Source of the DNA: Takakia lepidozioides | Taxonomy: Eukaryota > Streptophyta > Takakiopsida > Takakiales > Takakiaceae | Direction of reading: 5' to 3' | Assembly (NCBI GenBank): GCA_030704615.1 | Contig: CM060731.1 | Span: forward strand, 29,450,001 to 29,514,000 | Length of the DNA stretch: 64,000 nt | Part shown: positions 1 through 11,789 of the stretch, piece by piece | How positions within the stretch are numbered: position 1 is the stretch's first letter | Layout of the letters: every line of letters starts with the position of its first letter | Notes under the pieces: model-generated | Database searches by the model: none | What the model was told of the DNA's origin: nothing | Seen by the model: the letters and a program-made list of their open reading frames with translations, nothing else | Translations under genes and position numbers: made by a program

Positions 1-650
1 CTCATTTGTCTCCCTACTACAGAGTTCAATCCTGGTTATTCCATAAGTTCCATCTGCTCATGGGTACAGAGTTTGTTCTTGATCTGATAAAGGTACTCAA
101 CTCCATGTCTGACGGTGTCAATCCTCTTGTAGAGACCGTTTTAAGTCTATGAGCAATCTCCATACAAACATCCGCAGAACCCCAGAGCTTTTTTTTGCAA
201 GATTGGCCACCTCGATCACAGACCCAAGGGCAGGAGCTCTTGGTTTCTTTGCCTTCGCCATGATCCTGCATCTACTACTCCTACTACTCTGCCAATCTTC
301 ACAAACGATGCACCTAGAAAGTCGCTATAGGATCCAGGCTCGGAATTGTCTTCTGCTCAATTCAGAATAAATGTATGTACTCTGGGCAACGAGTAGGGCA
401 TGAAAGTAGGTGTGCAAGGTCTTCCCTGGAGTTTGCAAGGTAATTGAGAGGGTTCAGACTTTGGCTCCTCAGCTGCTCCCTGGTCGTTGTCACAGACCAC
501 TCCAAATCTCCAAAGTTCAATTTCCAGAGAGATAGGAGGAATGTGAGCTGCTTCTGGACATAGCCTGTGCGTGGACTCTGGCTCTGAATCGATCTGCAGA
601 GAGGCATGTCATTACGGGTGCTAAGTATGACTGTGTAGAGGGGACTGCCT
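1..650. other. no gene recognised
   Basis: Only short overlapping reading frames on both strands, none resembling a known family. The LINE debris starting near 650 may extend leftward in a form too decayed to recognise. Confidence 0.4.
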
Positions 651-657
651 GCCATCT

Positions 658-2110
658 TTGGATGCCCTGGAACAAAGTTTAACTGTGCCATGTGCTGCGT
701 TTGGGATAAAGGGATTTTGCAAGAATGAGGAGAGGCACTATCGTACTGCAATTCATGGTTTAGGTGCAGCATTCTGCCGTGCTCATGCTGGGGTCGTAGA
801 TAGCTCGTTGTCTGAATATAGGATTTTGCAGGGTTTAAGGCATCATAGAGAGCGTCTAGGAAGGTCACCGCCTGTCTGGGATATCAGAGCAGCAAAAGGA
901 TCATTGCAATTCAAATGTGGGAATTGGAATATTGGGCCGAGATGAGATGGATACTTGGAAAAGTAAGGGATGATTGGATTCAACAGGGATTCGTGTAGGA
1001 CTTTTGAAAGGGTTTCGATTCAGTCCCTCGAGCCCTTCTTCTGGACAGATTACATAGGATAGGGGCCCTCCAGAGATCATAAGGGCCATCAGGAGACTGT
1101 CATTGGCATGTTCAAGGTTGCAGGGTAAGTTCTCAGCAGAGGTGCTCAGCAGTATTGGGGTCAAACAGGGCTGCCCTCTCTCCCACCTCTATTTGGAATT
1201 TGGGAGGAAAAAATGCGAAGAATAATGGAGTGGGGGTGACTTTGGATGGGGGGACCAACACAATCAGTACTTCTCAACACCAATGATGCTGTTTTTACTG
1301 CCACAACCTCCTGTCTTCCTACAATGACGCCTTCACATCCTAGAAGACCTTCCCAAAGAGTATGGGTTACAGGTCAACCTCAGCAAAGGCAAAATGGTTT
1401 TCAAGGGCCATGCTGATCGGAGATTCCTCTTCAACCAGCAAGAGATTGAGGTTGTGAAATCATACCCATACCTGACTCTGATTATCCACTCATCCAAATT
1501 TCAGTGTCCATCAACAGCTATGGACAGATTAACGAAGTTTTAAAACGTGGGTTTCAAGAGCTCCTGGTATGCTCGGGTCTCCAACATTTTAGAGCGCAAC
1601 AGGCTCCCGTTGCTTCCCTACTGCCACAAAATACGGACGGAGTGGAAATTCCACCCGGTACATAAACTGGCGACACCATAAGAATCAAGAGTCAAAGGTC
1701 CAAACTCACGTGAAATTCGAACCGCTCTACAGTACCACCATAGATACATCAGACGAGAACTTAGGGAACTTCACGTCAGGCAGTCATGGAAACCAGCCAA
1801 CTCTTACAGCAAAACTCCAGTTCTAACGAGAGACATTCTTGGTCCTCCGTGCCGATAGAAGTTTGCACCCCATTACCTGTCTCCAGCTCTATCTCTCTCT
1901 CTTCTGAGGGCATTAGGGAGGTTTAAGATGGCCTCCCACACTTTGCGGATAGAAACTGGTAGGTGGAACAACCTGCAACACATGACCGCCTATGCCCCGC
2001 TTGCACTCGGAACAAGAGGGAAATCGAACGTGAAGAACATTTCCTCTTTCATTGTCCGTTCTCTATGACATCCGTGGGAGATTCTATTGTACTTCTGTGA
2101 TACCCGATCT
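658..2110 (+). pseudogene. decayed non-LTR (LINE) reverse transcriptase
   Basis: Plus-strand frames, broken by many stops and shifts, carry LINE RT hallmarks in the right order: a KGFDSVPRALLLDRLHRIG block near 1010-1060, VKQGCPLS near 1160, a damaged YADD region near 1285 (reads NDAVFTA), then EYGLQVNLSKGKMVF near 1358-1400. Near 1990-2070 there is a Cys/His tail of the type CP.C...EEHFLFHCP, as in the terminal zinc region of plant LINEs. It needs several frame changes, so it is dead. No poly-A tail or target-site duplication was found. Family assignment rests on motif order; the clade is unknown. Confidence 0.7.
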
Positions 2111-2868
2111 CTCACAGAGGTCTTCCATCTCGAAATGCTTAGTAGCATGCAGGCATTGACTGTTAGACCATCGCTTGGGCATAGTTGTTTTTGGGCTGCT
2201 TGTTGAGGCAGCCTCCTCTCTTTCTTGTTGCTTTCTTTCTCTTGTCCCATCTCGGACATTATAAAGTACATTTCATACATCCTGAAAGGTCATTTCTTTG
2301 TTGCACCCTGTCCCGTGGGCTCCTGCGGACGTTGTAAAACCATCTCATTTCATTTATCTCTCTATCTCTGAGTATCTCTTCATGTTCTTTACTCCATGCC
2401 CACTAGCTAGCCTACAATGGGGTAACTTGACATAAATGTCTCTGTGAAAAAATGCCGGCCTTGTGACCCATTGCCTTTGTTCGATTGACCCGAAGCATAT
2501 TGCTTCAGGTAAGGTAGTGCATTGGATTTAGTTGGAGAGAAGTGGCCTCTCCTTCTCTCAAGCCTGTATGGCCATTCCCTGCAGCTCATATGGAGGGATG
2601 GCCTCTATTTCCAACTCTTGAAAGTCATTCCTCTCACCTCACATTGGGCTGCCCCGTTCATGGAAACCTACTGGATCGCAATCCACTATTTTAGGTTACA
2701 ACCAGCTGATTGTCCATATCACCACAACCGTGCGCTTTTTCCATCTTTATATTCAACAACTATTCGTTTTTATCAAAGTGGTTGGTTTGCTGAAAGATGT
2801 GGCCTGTTGTTGGTTTGTGGTGGTACTCTGTTCTATGTGAAACTCTCAGCTGCAAACTCATGGTTTTC

Positions 2869-2983
2869 ACAGAAACGTCCGAGATTGCCAGACTTCAGAC
2901 ACAAGTGGACAAAGGAGATCGTTTGGATCAATAATTGCTTGGAGCCTCCTTGGGTGTCAGCAGAGCTAGCTGGCAGGATATAA
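2869..2983 (+). pseudogene. OSB-type PDF motif exon (second half)
   Basis: After a pyrimidine-rich stretch ending TTTTCACAG, the frame reads PRLPDFRHKWTKEIVWINN and then PPWVSAEL. This is the second half of the PDF motif that defines plant organellar single-stranded DNA-binding (OSB) proteins, which bind ssDNA in plastids or mitochondria. The homologous exons near 44.4, 45.0 and 45.5 kb begin at equivalent AG acceptors. The matching first half (DPSxWWxNR) is not convincingly visible upstream, and the frame stops at 2983, so this is probably a remnant or an exon of a gene I cannot assemble. Confidence 0.6.
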
Positions 2984-3279
2984 TGTCCAGCAGAATCTGG
3001 CGATGCTTCTGTTGTCGATGTATAGTCTACTCTAGGTGGAGAATACAACAGGTATACTGATTCAAGGGTTCCACCTCAAACACGTATAGTGGGTATAGTT
3101 GATGGATCGCGCAAGTAGTTTTGTACCAGAGGGTGTAGCCTGTCCTCATGAAGAGATCTCTGTGATGCTCTAGGAGCTTGAAGGTATATTATGTGATTGA
3201 GTCTGAAGGTTGGTACCTAACAGTTCCAGTCAGACAGGATGGCAGGATTGGATCAGGGGCAGTTGTTAAAGATACAATA

Positions 3280-3477
3280 TCCCCAGACTTAAGACATGGG
3301 TGGAGAAAGGAGATCCTTTGGATTCAGAAGTGGTTGAACCCTCCTTGGGTGAAAGCAGACCTCACAGCCATGATACAATGTGAAGCACAATCTGCTGATG
3401 CTTATCCCCATTTACACCATGGGTCTCTAGGCCAGGAATCCAAGAGGTATTGTTTGGATGATGTTTCAAAACTATAA
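3280..3477 (+). pseudogene. second OSB-type PDF motif exon upstream of PPR-A
   Basis: The frame reads SPDLRHGWRKEILWIQKWL then NPPWVKADL, again the second half of a PDF motif, after a possible CCCCAG acceptor. The aromatic F of PDF is replaced by L. It stops at 3477; a possible donor (AGAG|GTATTG, about 3447) could splice to the PPR exon whose CAG acceptor lies at 3601-3603. The same PDF-then-PPR order recurs at 44-46 kb. Whether OSB and PPR parts share a transcript cannot be decided from sequence alone. Confidence 0.55.
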
Positions 3478-3604
3478 TTGCGACATTTGTGTTGAAGTAG
3501 AAGCCTATCCTTATGTAGGAATTTCCTTTGAAGTACCTTGGGACTGTGAAATGTTTTGTTATTGACTGAAACGTTCTCCTACTAAGAGTTTTGAGTCATG
3601 CAGG

Positions 3605-5516
3605 ACTGCAGCGGTAAATGAAGCACTGCTGTTGATTGGACGTCAGAGTCGCAGCAGGGGAAGCACCTCTTTTGAAAGTGGACCAAGTGAGGAAGTCAAC
3701 AAGAACTCTTCTGGGTATGTAAGGACACTATGTAAGACAGGACGAGTGAAAGATGCCCTGCACATTTTGAACCACCCAGGAATTCGAGCAGACTCAGATA
3801 CTTATGTCTCTCTCTTGCAGGAGTGCATCAATATGAAAGACTTGCGGGAGGGAAAGAAGGTGCATGCCCATATCATCCAAACCAGATATAAGCCAAACAT
3901 CTTTCTACTCAACACTCTTGTGAACATGTATGCCAAGTGCGGGAGTTTGGTGGATGCACGCCATGTGTTTGACAAAATGACGAAAAGAAGATTATTGACG
4001 TGGAATATAATGATAGCAGGATATGCCAAGCACGGGTACTTTAGGGAGGCTTTTGAGATGTATGAGCAAATGCGACGGGAAGGGGTGATACCCAACAGGG
4101 TCACATTTATTTGCATTCTCAATGCCTGTGCCAGCCTAGGAGTCTTGGAAAAAGGTAAAGAGGTCCATGAGGACATCATGAAAGCTGGAACTCCACTAGA
4201 CATCGTTCTGGAGACAGCCCTTGTTGACATGTATGCAAAATGTGGGAGCATGAAGGATGCAAGTGAAGTGTTCAACAATATGCATCAGCGAAATGTGGTG
4301 TCATGGAGTGCAATGATTGCAGGATATACTCAATGTGGGTTCGGTAGGGAGGCTTTTGGTATGTATCAACAAATGAGAGGGGAAGGGGTACTGCCTGACA
4401 TGGTCACCTTTACTTGTGTTCTCAATGCGTGTGCCAGCTTAGGAGCCCTAGAAAAGGGCAAGCAGGTTCATGCCAACATAAGCAGAAGTAGAATTTCGCC
4501 AGATATTATTCTGGACACTGCTCTTGTTGATATGTATGCGAAATGCGGAAGCACAAAGGATGCACGCCAAGTGTTTGACAAAATGGCAAAACGAAGTGTG
4601 GTCTCATGGAATGCTATGATCACAGGATATGCTCAGCATGGGGGAGGTAGGGAGGCCCTCCGATTATTCCAGCAAATGCAACAGGAAGGTGTGAAGCCGA
4701 ATGGAATTACCTTCATCGCTCTTCTCTTTGCGTGTAGCCATGTGGGCCTTGTGGATGAAGGCCACCACTGCTTTGATTCCATGAGTCGTGATCATGGCCT
4801 TACTCCTACAGTCGAGCATTTTGGCTGCATGGTGGACCTTCTTGGCCGAGCAGGGCAATTGAAAGAGGCTGAGGACTTCATTAGTAGAATGCCAATCAAG
4901 CCAGATAGTGGGGTATGGAGGGCCTTGCTTGGTGCCAGCAGAATTCAAGGCGATGTGCTGATAGCAGAACGTGCAGCAAAAAGCCTTATTGAGTGTGATC
5001 CACAGCACCCTGGAGCTTTTGTGCTGTTATCAAATATCTATGCTGCGACTGGCCGACGATAAAGTGAAAGTTCGTAAAATGATGGATGGAAGAGGTGTGA
5101 GAAAGGTTTCAGGGCACAGCTGCATTGAGGTTGACAACCAGGTGCATACATTCCTTGTTGAAGACAAAATGCATCCACAAATTGAGGAAATCCATACTGA
5201 GTTGAAGAGATTATTTCGGCTGATGAAAGAAGCGGGGTATGTGCCTGATAGATGGCTTGCATTGCAATGCTTGGAGGAGGAGCAAAAGGAAACTTCTCTT
5301 GGCTACCACAGTGAGAAGCTGGCCATTGCTTTTGGGCTGATCTGCATGCCCATTGGGACACCAATCCATGTTATCAAGAACCTTCGGGTGTGTGGTGATT
5401 GTCACACCGCTATCAAGTTCATCTCAAAGATTGAGAGGCGAGAAGTTTTTGTAGGGGATGCCAACCGCTTGCACCATTTTCAAGATGGGGTTTGTTCTTG
5501 TGGAGATTACTGGTGA
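3605..5516 (+). pseudogene. PPR-DYW protein, copy A, broken
   Basis: PLS-class PPR protein of the organelle C-to-U RNA-editing type. P, L and S motifs repeat about every 101 residues (three MYAKCG signatures), followed by E/E+ and a complete DYW domain: HSE, then CGDCH zinc ligands and a terminal CSCGDYW. Two lesions: aligned with copy B, the start ATG (AGG ATG GCA) is here AGG ACT GCA, and the first internal in-frame ATG is deep in the repeats; and near 5058 a few bases are missing relative to copies B and C (after NIYAATGR), moving the DYW half into another frame (4971-5516). A start supplied by an upstream spliced OSB-like exon remains possible, but the frameshift would still remove the DYW domain. 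Confidence 0.85.
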
Positions 5517-5589
5517 AACAAGTGAAATGCATGCAATAGTGTGCGGCTTTGTATTTAAATTTTGCAAGTATCCTCTACATACCTTTTGA

Positions 5590-7887
5590 TGGGTCCTACA
5601 TAATTTATATGAAATCAATCAAAATTGATTGAAAAGGTGAACTAATGGTTCTCCATCCAAATGATTTTTGCTTGTTTTCAAACTTTGTCAAGGTGTACTA
5701 TATACCATTTGATAGGTCCTGGACAAGTATGGGATCAATCAAAATTGATTCAAAGGGCTTGCAAACGCATGGTTCCACATCCAAATGATTTTATCTTCTT
5801 TCCAAATTTTGTTCGTATTACATACCATTTGACGGGTCCTGGACAAGTATGACATGAATCAAAATTGGTCTAAAGGGTGAACAAATGGTTTCTCATCCAA
5901 ATGATTTTTGTTTGTTTTCAAACTTTGCTAGTATGTTCTACATACCATATGATAGGTCCGGACAAGTATGAGATCAATTAGAATTGATTGAAAGGTCGAA
6001 CAAACGGTTTCTCATCAAAATGATTTTTGCATGTTTTCAAACCTGGCCAATATGTTCTACATACCATATGACAGGTCATGGACTAGACGTGACATGAATC
6101 AAGATTGGTCCCACGGGGTCTTTTTCATCAGTCTACTTGGCCTTTTCCAAATGCAGTTGAGCTAATGGTTACTTCTTTGTGGTGGGAGACTCTGCCGTGT
6201 TCTGAACGAAATTCTACAGCTTAGAGGGTGAACCACTCGTTTCTCATTGATACAAATTTAGATCCTTTCCAAACTTTGTGGATATGTTCAACATACCTAC
6301 ATACAAGCGCTGACCAAATATAAGGGGGAACAAAATATGTTTGAAGGGTGAACCTCTTATTTAATCCCCATTGACGTGAATTTTGATCGTTCTGAAACTT
6401 TATTGGTGTGTTGAACATACCCACATACAGGTGCTGACCAAATATGAGATCGAATGAAACTCGCTTGGAGGGTGAACCACTCGTTCCCTATTGGCACAAA
6501 TTTTGATTGTTCTGAAACTTTGTCAATGTGTTGAACATACCCACATACAAGTTAACCAAATAAGACATCGAAAAAACTTCGCTTGGATGCTGAACCACTC
6601 CGTTCCCATGGACACCCTAGACTGTAAACCGTAAACCCTATCCAGTCATTCCCCATGGACATGAATTTTGATCCTTCTGAACCTTTGTAGATGTGTTGAA
6701 CATACCCACATACAGTTGCTGATGACCAAATACGACAATGAACAAAATTCGCTTGGAGGCTGAACTGCTCGTTCTCCATCAACGTAAACCCTAAACCCAT
6801 AACCATAACCACCCGTTCCCCATGGACGTGAATTTTGATCATTCTGAAACTTTGTGGGTGTGTTGGATATAACTACATACAACCGTTGGCCAAATATGAA
6901 ATCAACAAAAATTGGTTTCAGGGTAGTCGTTCCCCTTCGACACAAATTTTGTCCTCTAACTTTGTGGGTATGTTGAATATGCAAATTTGTTTGTGGGTAT
7001 ACGAATTTAGATCCTTCCCAAACTTTGCGGGTATGTTCAACATACCAAGATACAATCGCTGGCCAAATATGAGATTGAATGAAATTCGTTTGGAGGGTAA
7101 ACCACTCGTTCCCCATCGAGATGAATTTTGATGGTTCTAATACTTTGTGGGTATGTTGAACATACCGAGATACAACCGTTGGCCACATATGAGATTGAAT
7201 GAATTTTGTTTGGAGGGTGCACCACTCGTTCGCCATTGAGACAACTTTTGATCGTTATGATACTTTGTAGGTATTTTCAACATACTGGTATACAACCGTT
7301 GGCCAAATATGAGATTGAACGAAATCTGTTTGGAGGGTAAATCACTTGTTCCCCATCGAGACAAATTTTGATCATTCTGATACTTTGTCGGTATGTTGAA
7401 TATGCCGAGACACAACCGTTGGCCAAATATGAGATAGAACAAAATTTGTTTGGAGGGTGAACCACTCGCTCCCCTCCAAGAAATTTTTTGATCGTTATGA
7501 TACTTTGTAGGTATGTTCAACATGCTGAGATACAACCGCTAGCAAAAAATATGGGATCAAACGAAATCTGTTTGGAGGAAGAACCACTAGTTCGCCATCG
7601 AGACAAATTTTGATCGTTCTAATACTTTGTAGGTATGTTCAAAATAACGGGAGACAACCGCTGGCCAAATATGGGATCGAACGAAATTTGTTTGGAGGGT
7701 GAACCACTCTTTCCCCATTGAGACAAGTTTTGATGGTTCTAAAAGTTTCTAGGTATGTTGAACATACCTAGATACAAGTGCTGATCAAATATGAGATCAA
7801 CATAAATTTGTTTGTACGGTCAACAAGTCATTCCCCATCGACGTGAATTTTTCTCCTTCTCAAATTTTGTGGGTATATTGTATATTA
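5590..7887. repeat. about 120-bp tandem repeat array, AT-rich
   Basis: Roughly 18 diverged units, marked by the recurring phrase GGCCAAATATGAGAT (about 6436, 6889, 7059, 7179, 7300, 7420, 7663, 7783) with CTTTGTGGGTATGTTGAAC between copies. The 5' part (5590-6110) is an older variant containing ATCAATCAAAATTGATT. The period is a multiple of three, so long minus-strand frames run through it; they are repeat artefacts. The array starts directly after the PPR-A stop. A unit resumes at about 8630-8690, beyond the inserted element at 7888-8626. Confidence 0.85.
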
Positions 7888-8626
7888 CCGGTGTTGGACC
7901 AGTATATAGGTCCAACCCGGGTATCAATCCGGGCAGGTAATACCATACCCGGCTGGTAGGTAAGGTGGCCAATACCCGGACAATACCATACCTGGGGCAA
8001 TACATACCTTGCTCCATACTATGATATATACCATACATGTCTGGTATGGGGTATAAGTCCGTGGAAGATACCAAGCCTTAATATCATCATGCAGAACCGT
8101 AGTTGTTCACGATGGATAAGATTGGTATTGATACCAGTATTGCTGCTATGTGAGCCTCCAAAGGCCCAGTAGGTGTATATGTGGAATTAGGGCAAGGATA
8201 TTCAAGGGCATTTATGGCATTTATGACATCTGTTGTATACTCAATGTGCAATGTGCAAATATACATGTATGGTATGGTATATTTTTGCATGTGCATGTGT
8301 ATGAGCAATGTATTTTGTATATGCATTGTGCTGTAATTGTCATCCATTATGAAGGTCAATTCTTTTTCTCAGGTTATTGAATATTTTCTTGAATATATCA
8401 TATACATACCCGGGGCAATATTCATATTCCCCCATATGAGATGGAAAAAACAAATATTGATACCCTACTGATATACATCCACAATTTTACGCTATTGATA
8501 CCCATCATATATCCTACCCGGCCCCTTACCCCAATACCGGGACCATATCAGTATTGGGAAATATGAGCCCTTGTGATACTAGGACCAGACTGGTATCATA
8601 TTTTCGTGATACCAGTCCAACACTGG
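7888..8626. mobile_element. non-autonomous inverted-repeat DNA transposon (MITE-like)
   Basis: The ends are an imperfect inverted repeat: CCGGTGTTGGACCAGTAT at the left and ATACCAGTCCAACACTGG at the right, each bordered by TA. The interior repeats ATACCCGG / CCGGGTAT motifs and has no convincing coding capacity. The 120-bp array breaks off at the left end and resumes after the right end (CTAGCCCTGACCAAATATG near 8655), which shows it inserted into that array. Superfamily uncertain; a TA target favours Tc1/mariner-like or PIF-like. Confidence 0.65.
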
Positions 8627-8694
8627 TATATACCTAGGTAAGAGGTCCTACATACTAGCCCTGACCAAATATGAGATCCTTCAGATTTTGTGAA

Positions 8695-8742
8695 GAAGAT
8701 GATCGACTTACTGGCGGTCACTTTGAATAAATAATTCACGGA

Positions 8743-8778
<36 letters not shown>

Positions 8779-9643
8779 GACTGCCAAATTGGGCGATCGT
8801 TTGCATTTTGATTTATTTAATTCCCAGGCGACCGTCAACATTATTAAAAAAAATCATGAATTTGATTTTAAATTATTAATACAAGCGATCGTCAATATTG
8901 ACGGTCGTTTTGTATTCTTATGTTTTTTAAATTACAAGCGACTGCCAATGTTGTTCAGGGGAAAAAACAAATGACTGCCAAATAGGGCAGTCGCTTGCAT
9001 ATTGATTATTTTTAATTCCCAGGCGACCGCCAATATTGGCAATCATTTTTTCCCTATAAATAAATTTAATAAATTAATAAAATTCATTATTTTGATTTAA
9101 ATTTTTTAATGCAAGCGACCGTCAATATTGGTGGCCGTTTGTATTTTTTTATTTTTGAAAATGCAGCAATTGCCAATAAAAAACATCTGCTTCATTAGGA
9201 AAAATAAAAATATGAGAGCGACCGCCTCATTTTCAGAAACAAAAAATTAAAGCGACTGCCAATATTGGCGGTTGCTTCATTTAAAAAATAAAACTATAAA
9301 GCGACCGCCAATATTGGCGAAAACTTCATTTAAAAATATAAAAATAAAAGCGACCACCAATATCGACGGTCGCTTCATTTTTAAAATTAAATAAATAAAA
9401 GCGACCGCCGATATTGGCGGTCACTTCATTTAACAAAATATATAAATACAAGTGACCGCCAATATTGACGGTCACTTCATTTTAAAAAATAATAAAATAC
9501 AAGATATCGCCAATATTGGAGGTCGCTTTATATAAAATGAAAACAAAATGACCACCAACATTGGATGTTGTTTTTTTTTAAAAATAAAATAAACACAATG
9601 ATCGCCAATATTGGGGGTCGTTTTATTTATAAAAATAAATAAA
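8695..9643. repeat. palindrome array 1 (GCGACCGCC / GGCGGTCGC)
   Basis: About 17 units, roughly every 50 bp, each a short dyad: GCGACCGCC, central AATATT, GGCGGTCGC, separated by 20-25 bp of A/T-rich spacer. Clear units lie near 8882, 8971, 9251, 9298, 9347, 9399, 9449, 9502 and 9597. Some changes are paired on both arms, e.g. GTGACC with GGTCAC near 9449 and GACTGCC with GGCAGTC near 8971. One more unit (21675-21705) lies beyond the right end of the pogo-like element, so that element interrupted the array. Comparable dyads occur as subterminal repeats of some plant CACTA elements; no CACTA termini were found here. Confidence 0.85.
8743..8777. repeat. (AAT)n microsatellite
   Basis: About eleven perfect AAT units inside the start of palindrome array 1. 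Confidence 0.95.
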
Positions 9644-9852
9644 TACAGTAAAACCTGTAATTGTTATGCTCCAAGAGTATGAACTCTATAACAATTAGAC
9701 AGTTATATCATATAACAGTAAAACAGGTTGAAATTTCATAAGGTAACAATTAGAAATTTAACATTAAAACAGGGTCCTTCAGATGCAAGATAAGATTTAG
9801 AGAGAGAGGACAAAAAATATGACGTAATGTCTTTCTGTAGTAGTTCGTTTGC

Positions 9853-10038
9853 TTAGAAAGATGCAATTCCTTCTCCATGGATAAACACTTTGAAACCAGT
9901 ATCGTAAGCTTGTTGTGCAAGATACAAATGAACCGTTTTTATAGCTCTTTTGACCTCAGAGTAAGATATTGAAGGTACATCCGAGGCTATTAATTCTTCT
10001 TCATGGTCATCATGGATTTCTTCACTTGGTTCAACCAT
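9853..10038 (-). pseudogene. pogo-like transposase C-terminal fragment
   Basis: A 61-codon frame with an acidic stretch and the segment SEVKRAIKTVHLYLAQQ, reminiscent of the C-terminal tail of Tigger/Jerky (CENP-B-type) transposases. Its position just inside the left inverted repeat fits a transposase 3' end. No catalytic DDE residues are present in the surviving part. Assignment is by resemblance and context only. Confidence 0.45.
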
Positions 10039-10225
10039 ATCCCATATTTCCTCATTTGTCGGCTCAATGGCTCAATCAAATTGAATTGATCTTCAAACTC
10101 GAAGTATTCCAGAGCGTACTCCAAAACCTACTGTTCTCTGTTCCCGTAAACATTCGTTGTACCCTACCAAGAGGTTCTCGAGTTCCCTGGAGGCCCCCCA
10201 AATCGTAACAGACAGCGGTTAGGGT

Positions 10226-10553
10226 TGTCAAGTTATTTTACCACTAATGTGAAACTAGCTAGGAAATAGCTAGCTTTTACATTATTGACATTTCGGATTG
10301 GCCCAAGTGTCAATCCAGGGGTCAAGGCAGATTTAGGCCCTGGAGTGGTTATCTTCACGGCAAGCGAGGGAGGCTCATCTTTCTCGAGTTGAGCCTCACC
10401 GCACCTAGCTATGGCGCCGTAGTGTGGATTCCCCATGGCGTGGGGTACACTTGGCTTGACTTGTATTTGAGTGATGAGGTTATATATGCATAAGTTTATG
10501 CTTCAGCTTTGTGAGCTCACATGAGCTTGTGCTTGTATTCTTCTTCTTTATCA
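10226..10553 (+). repeat. 5' LTR block B (copy 1)
   Basis: Nearly identical to 20867-21193; both copies start TGTCAAG and share the sequence through TTCTTCTTTATCA. The left LTR lacks the block A that flanks the right copy on both sides. If the primer-binding site is the degenerate one near 10671, the LTR continues past this block for another 118 bp that the right copy does not contain. Confidence 0.85.
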
Positions 10554-10670
10554 CTCGAGAAAGATCAGCTCGTATTTGTGAGTGCCAGATACGAGTTAAT
10601 TGTAGCACTTGTGGTTTTTGCTTGAGAATGAGAGAAACTAGGTTGTTATGCAAGGAGCACTGTGGAGCTC

Positions 10671-10690
10671 TTGGTTATTAGAAGCGGAGG
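10671..10690 (+). promoter_or_regulatory. degenerate primer-binding site
   Basis: TTGGTTATTAGAAGCGGAGG resembles the initiator-Met tRNA primer site TTGGTATCAGAGC of many plant gypsy and copia elements, with small insertions. The clean version at 59297 in another element shows what this one may once have been. Confidence 0.4.
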
Positions 10691-10984
10691 CGATGTGGGT
10701 TACGAGGTGATAGACCTTGGCATTCGATCTTCAGCTTCAGAGATGAAAGCACCATGTTGCAGGGCTGGAACAGGAGCTAAGAGGTGCGGCAAACCATAGA
10801 ATGTGCACCTAGGGTTTCAGAGCTTGGAAGAAGAGCTCTTGCACCACAAGAGGAGTGTCTTGTGGCTGGAAATGTAAGCCTTAGGATTTCAGGAGCTTGG
10901 CAAAGGCTGTGGAGTGCTTAGTCTTGCTTAGAGAGCATCAAGGAGCCAAGGAGCCAAGATAGGGGGCTGATACCTCTTGTGTGA

Positions 10985-11370
10985 AGAGGTTGCATGTGTG
11001 GAGCATGTATTCAGCTCATTGAAGCTTCCATCTTCAAGCTTGGAGGGCAAGCAAGGAAGAGAGAAGGGCTGACTTCCCTTATGTGAGGGCAATGCATGTG
11101 TGGAGCATGCTTTCGGCCTATTGAAGGCTTGTACTTTCAAGTTTGGGAGTGCAAGAAAGGAAGGAAGGGGCTGGTTTCCCTGTAAGGCATGTGTGGAGCA
11201 TGCTTCCAGCCCGCTGAAGCTTGTATTTTCAGGTTGGTGGGTGCAAGAAAAAAAGCAAAGGGGCTGATTCTCTGGTGGTGAGAGTGGGGCATGTGTGGAG
11301 CATGCCTTCAGTCCATTGGGCTTTTGTTTTCAAGCTTTAGAGAACTAGAAGAGAAGGTAAGGTTATGTGA
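10985..11370 (+). repeat. about 100-bp tandem repeats in retroelement leader
   Basis: Four copies of a unit starting GCATGTGTGGAGCATG (about 10987, 11096, 11190, 11289) within the untranslated leader between LTR and gag. Confidence 0.8.
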
Positions 11371-11789
11371 CAGTCCGACACTTATAGAGCGTGTTCTGAG
11401 TTGGGGTTTCAACCTCAAGCCTAGATAGAGCATGGCTCTTGAAATGGCAGGTGTAGGGGGCTGGAATAGGCTCTAAGACACATGTTATGGCCAAGGGAAA
11501 CGCTTGAATGAGTGCTCACAAGGACTGGAAACCAGCAATGCTTGGTTGTTGCCATTGAGTTTAGTGGCGTGTTTGGGGAGTCTAAGTGAGAAAGAAGGCT
11601 TGGTTTGTGGCAACCATCTTCCTCATGGCTTAGGGCTACTATTGGTGGTGTGTGGGAGCCGAAAGAGTAAGAATACCTTACTGATTTCTTCACAGCCACC
11701 ATAGCTCGGTGCAAAGAAGCCTAGAGTCTAAGAGACACAAACCTTAGCTTGGCGTGGCTAAACCCCTTGGAGAAATGGCTAAACTGTCA

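Noticed and set aside
6646-7535. Minus-strand frames of 196 and 132 codons
   Set aside because: Repeat artefacts: the 120-bp unit is a multiple of three, so frames run on with a 40-residue period.
8695-9643. Regularly spaced palindromes resembling a CRISPR array
   Set aside because: Plant nuclear context, spacers are A/T-rich and similar to each other, repeats are diverged, and no cas genes occur.
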